From: Pseudobacteroides sp035370245
GTDB taxonomy: Bacteria > Bacillota > Clostridia > Acetivibrionales > DSM-2933
Direction: 5' to 3'
Length of the DNA stretch: 64,000 nt
NCBI GenBank assembly: GCA_035370245.1
Contig: DAOOVO010000002.1
Location: 1-64,000 of the forward strand
Shown here: piece by piece, positions 63,196-64,000 of the stretch
Numbering within the stretch: the stretch's first letter is position 1
How the letters are laid out: the number at the start of each line of letters is the position of its first letter
Made by a program: the position numbers and the translations under genes
Notes under the pieces: model-generated
Seen by the model: only the letters and a program-made list of their open reading frames with translations
Database searches by the model: none
What the model was told of the DNA's origin: nothing

Positions 63196-64000
63196 TTAAT
63201 AGCTTTTTCCAAAGTTCTGAGCAACGATTATTACGTCTGACATGTTTATAACTCCGTCTTTGTTCAAATCTGCTTCAGGTTTAGCACTAGCATCCTTACC
63301 GAAAACTCCGGCAATAGCTATAGCATCAGCCATGTTAACAACTTTGTCACCATTTACATCGCCTGGATAATTGCTGCCACTTGATGGTGATGGTGATGTA
63401 GTCTCACCTGGATTTTGAACTTTTTCATCTGGGAACAATGTTGCAAACGCACCCATAGCCATACCTATTTCAACTTGATGCCAATATCTGTGATATGTAA
63501 ACTTAGGACCTACACCTGCATTATATGCAGCTTCAAGTTTTGCGTAATCTGGGTCTTTCTTGTAATCAGGACGCATATCTATGAACTTCATACCGTTCTT
63601 AAGCTCAGCACCCTGTGCATTTTTACCAGACCATCCAGATGGAATATAAACTGTCTGATCGAAGAAACGTGAATAGTCTCCTCTTTGCTCTTCTTTAGTG
63701 AAACCTTTATCGCCATCCTGACATCCTAATATTACACAGTCAAGGAGTGATTTAGCTATATCATGTGCTTCTTTATCATATGTATGCCATTTCTGAGTAC
63801 CTGCTGCATAATGAGCCAACAAGTTTGCAGTTGAACCGGCTACACCTATGTCTTGTCCCATAGCTGTGATTGTAACATGAAGACCTGAGTTACCTGTGTA
63901 TTTTCCATCCCAGGTATCTGGTTGACCTTCCCACTCAAGATCTGATGGGACTTCAAATTCACCAGGACCAGTAACCTTTATGTTTGGTTTTACCCATTCT
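63196..64000 (-). CDS. GH48 cellulase C-terminal part with type I dockerin (5' end outside window)
   Basis: About 268 codons of the 3' end; the gene continues past position 64000. The GH48 portion reads EWVKPNIKVTGPGEFEVPSD, then LEWEGQPDTWDGKYTG, GQDIGVAGSTANLLAHYAAG, TYHRYWHQVEIGMAMGAFATLF. A Ser/Pro/Thr linker (TTSPSPSSGSNYPGD) leads to a type I dockerin with two calcium loops (DVNGDKVVNMADAIAIAGVFG and DLNKDGVINMSDVIIVAQNFG). GH48 enzymes are processive exo-cellulases and usually the most abundant cellulosomal catalytic subunit, docking to a scaffoldin cohesin. No damage is visible in this part. Confidence 0.92.
   Translation of the reverse strand, partial: EWVKPNIKVTGPGEFEVPSDLEWEGQPDTWDGKYTGNSGLHVTITAMGQDIGVAGSTANLLAHYAAGTQKWHTYDKEAHDIAKSLLDCVILGCQDGDKGFTKEEQRGDYSRFFDQTVYIPSGWSGKNAQGAELKNGMKFIDMRPDYKKDPDYAKLEAAYNAGVGPKFTYHRYWHQVEIGMAMGAFATLFPDEKVQNPGETTSPSPSSGSNYPGDVNGDKVVNMADAIAIAGVFGKDASAKPEADLNKDGVINMSDVIIVAQNFGKSY

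Noticed and set aside
1..64000. rRNA or tRNA genes
   Set aside because: I saw no cloverleaf-like sequence or conserved rRNA segment in the intergenic regions I read; a covariance scan would be needed to exclude them.

Overview
The window looks chromosomal and comes from a low-G+C, anaerobic, cellulosome-producing clostridium of the Acetivibrio/Ruminiclostridium type. Three loci end in, or consist of, type I dockerin modules: a CelK-like GH9 cellulase, an orphan dockerin remnant and a GH48 cellulase cut by the window edge. The ctsR-mcsA-mcsB-clpC operon, radA-disA, rex and strong AGGAGG ribosome binding sites also fit Firmicutes. I cannot name the species from sequence alone.

Layout. (1) 1 to about 9.9 kb is an accessory block that resembles an integrated mobilizable element or plasmid. 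It holds a ComP/ComA-like two-component system next to a probable AvrD-family enzyme, a MOBP relaxase broken by a frameshift, MobC, an oriT-like intergenic region, a ParM-like actin with a likely ParR partner, a TnpV-like protein, a lipoprotein, a 53-residue hydrophobic peptide and a truncated XRE regulator. (2) 10.1-12.4 kb is an NfeD-like protein with an unusual histidine repeat followed by a flotillin. (3) 12.5-23.2 kb, all on the minus strand, is a tight eight-gene operon: two orphan proteins, an ATP-dependent polynucleotide ligase, a SWIM zinc-finger protein, a HEAT-repeat protein, a MoxR-type AAA+ ATPase, a DUF5682 protein and a CoxE-like VWA protein. Four of these match the E. coli yehL/yehM/yehP/yehQ set, and the ligase and orphans extend it. 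It is the best candidate here for an uncharacterised system.

(4) 23.4-33.1 kb holds an ArsC-like protein, lysA with a TrmB-type regulator, a LamG fragment, a small transposon-end remnant, a CtpF-like P-type ATPase, an M23 peptidase-bactofilin pair and a MATE exporter. (5) 33.2-38.0 kb is one giant DUF4011/SF1 helicase/Vsr-like nuclease/DUF3320 protein, a probable stand-alone defence factor. (6) 38.0-41.3 kb is a decaying GH9 cellulase locus with an in-frame TGA, a TA-repeat frameshift and a deleted tandem copy.

(7) 41.3-56.1 kb is housekeeping: tyrS, disA, radA, then a glycosyltransferase and a secreted LRR/transglutaminase protein, then clpC-mcsB-mcsA-ctsR with a consensus CtsR operator, and an EF-G paralogue. 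(8) 56.6-60.1 kb is an aromatic amino acid cluster (DAHP synthase, prephenate dehydrogenase, EPSP synthase). It is followed by rex, an ABC-F ATPase and the GH48 end. At least three copies of a palindromic intergenic repeat (about 23.4, 30.0 and 52.7 kb) are scattered through the chromosomal part, one of them inside the ctsR operon.
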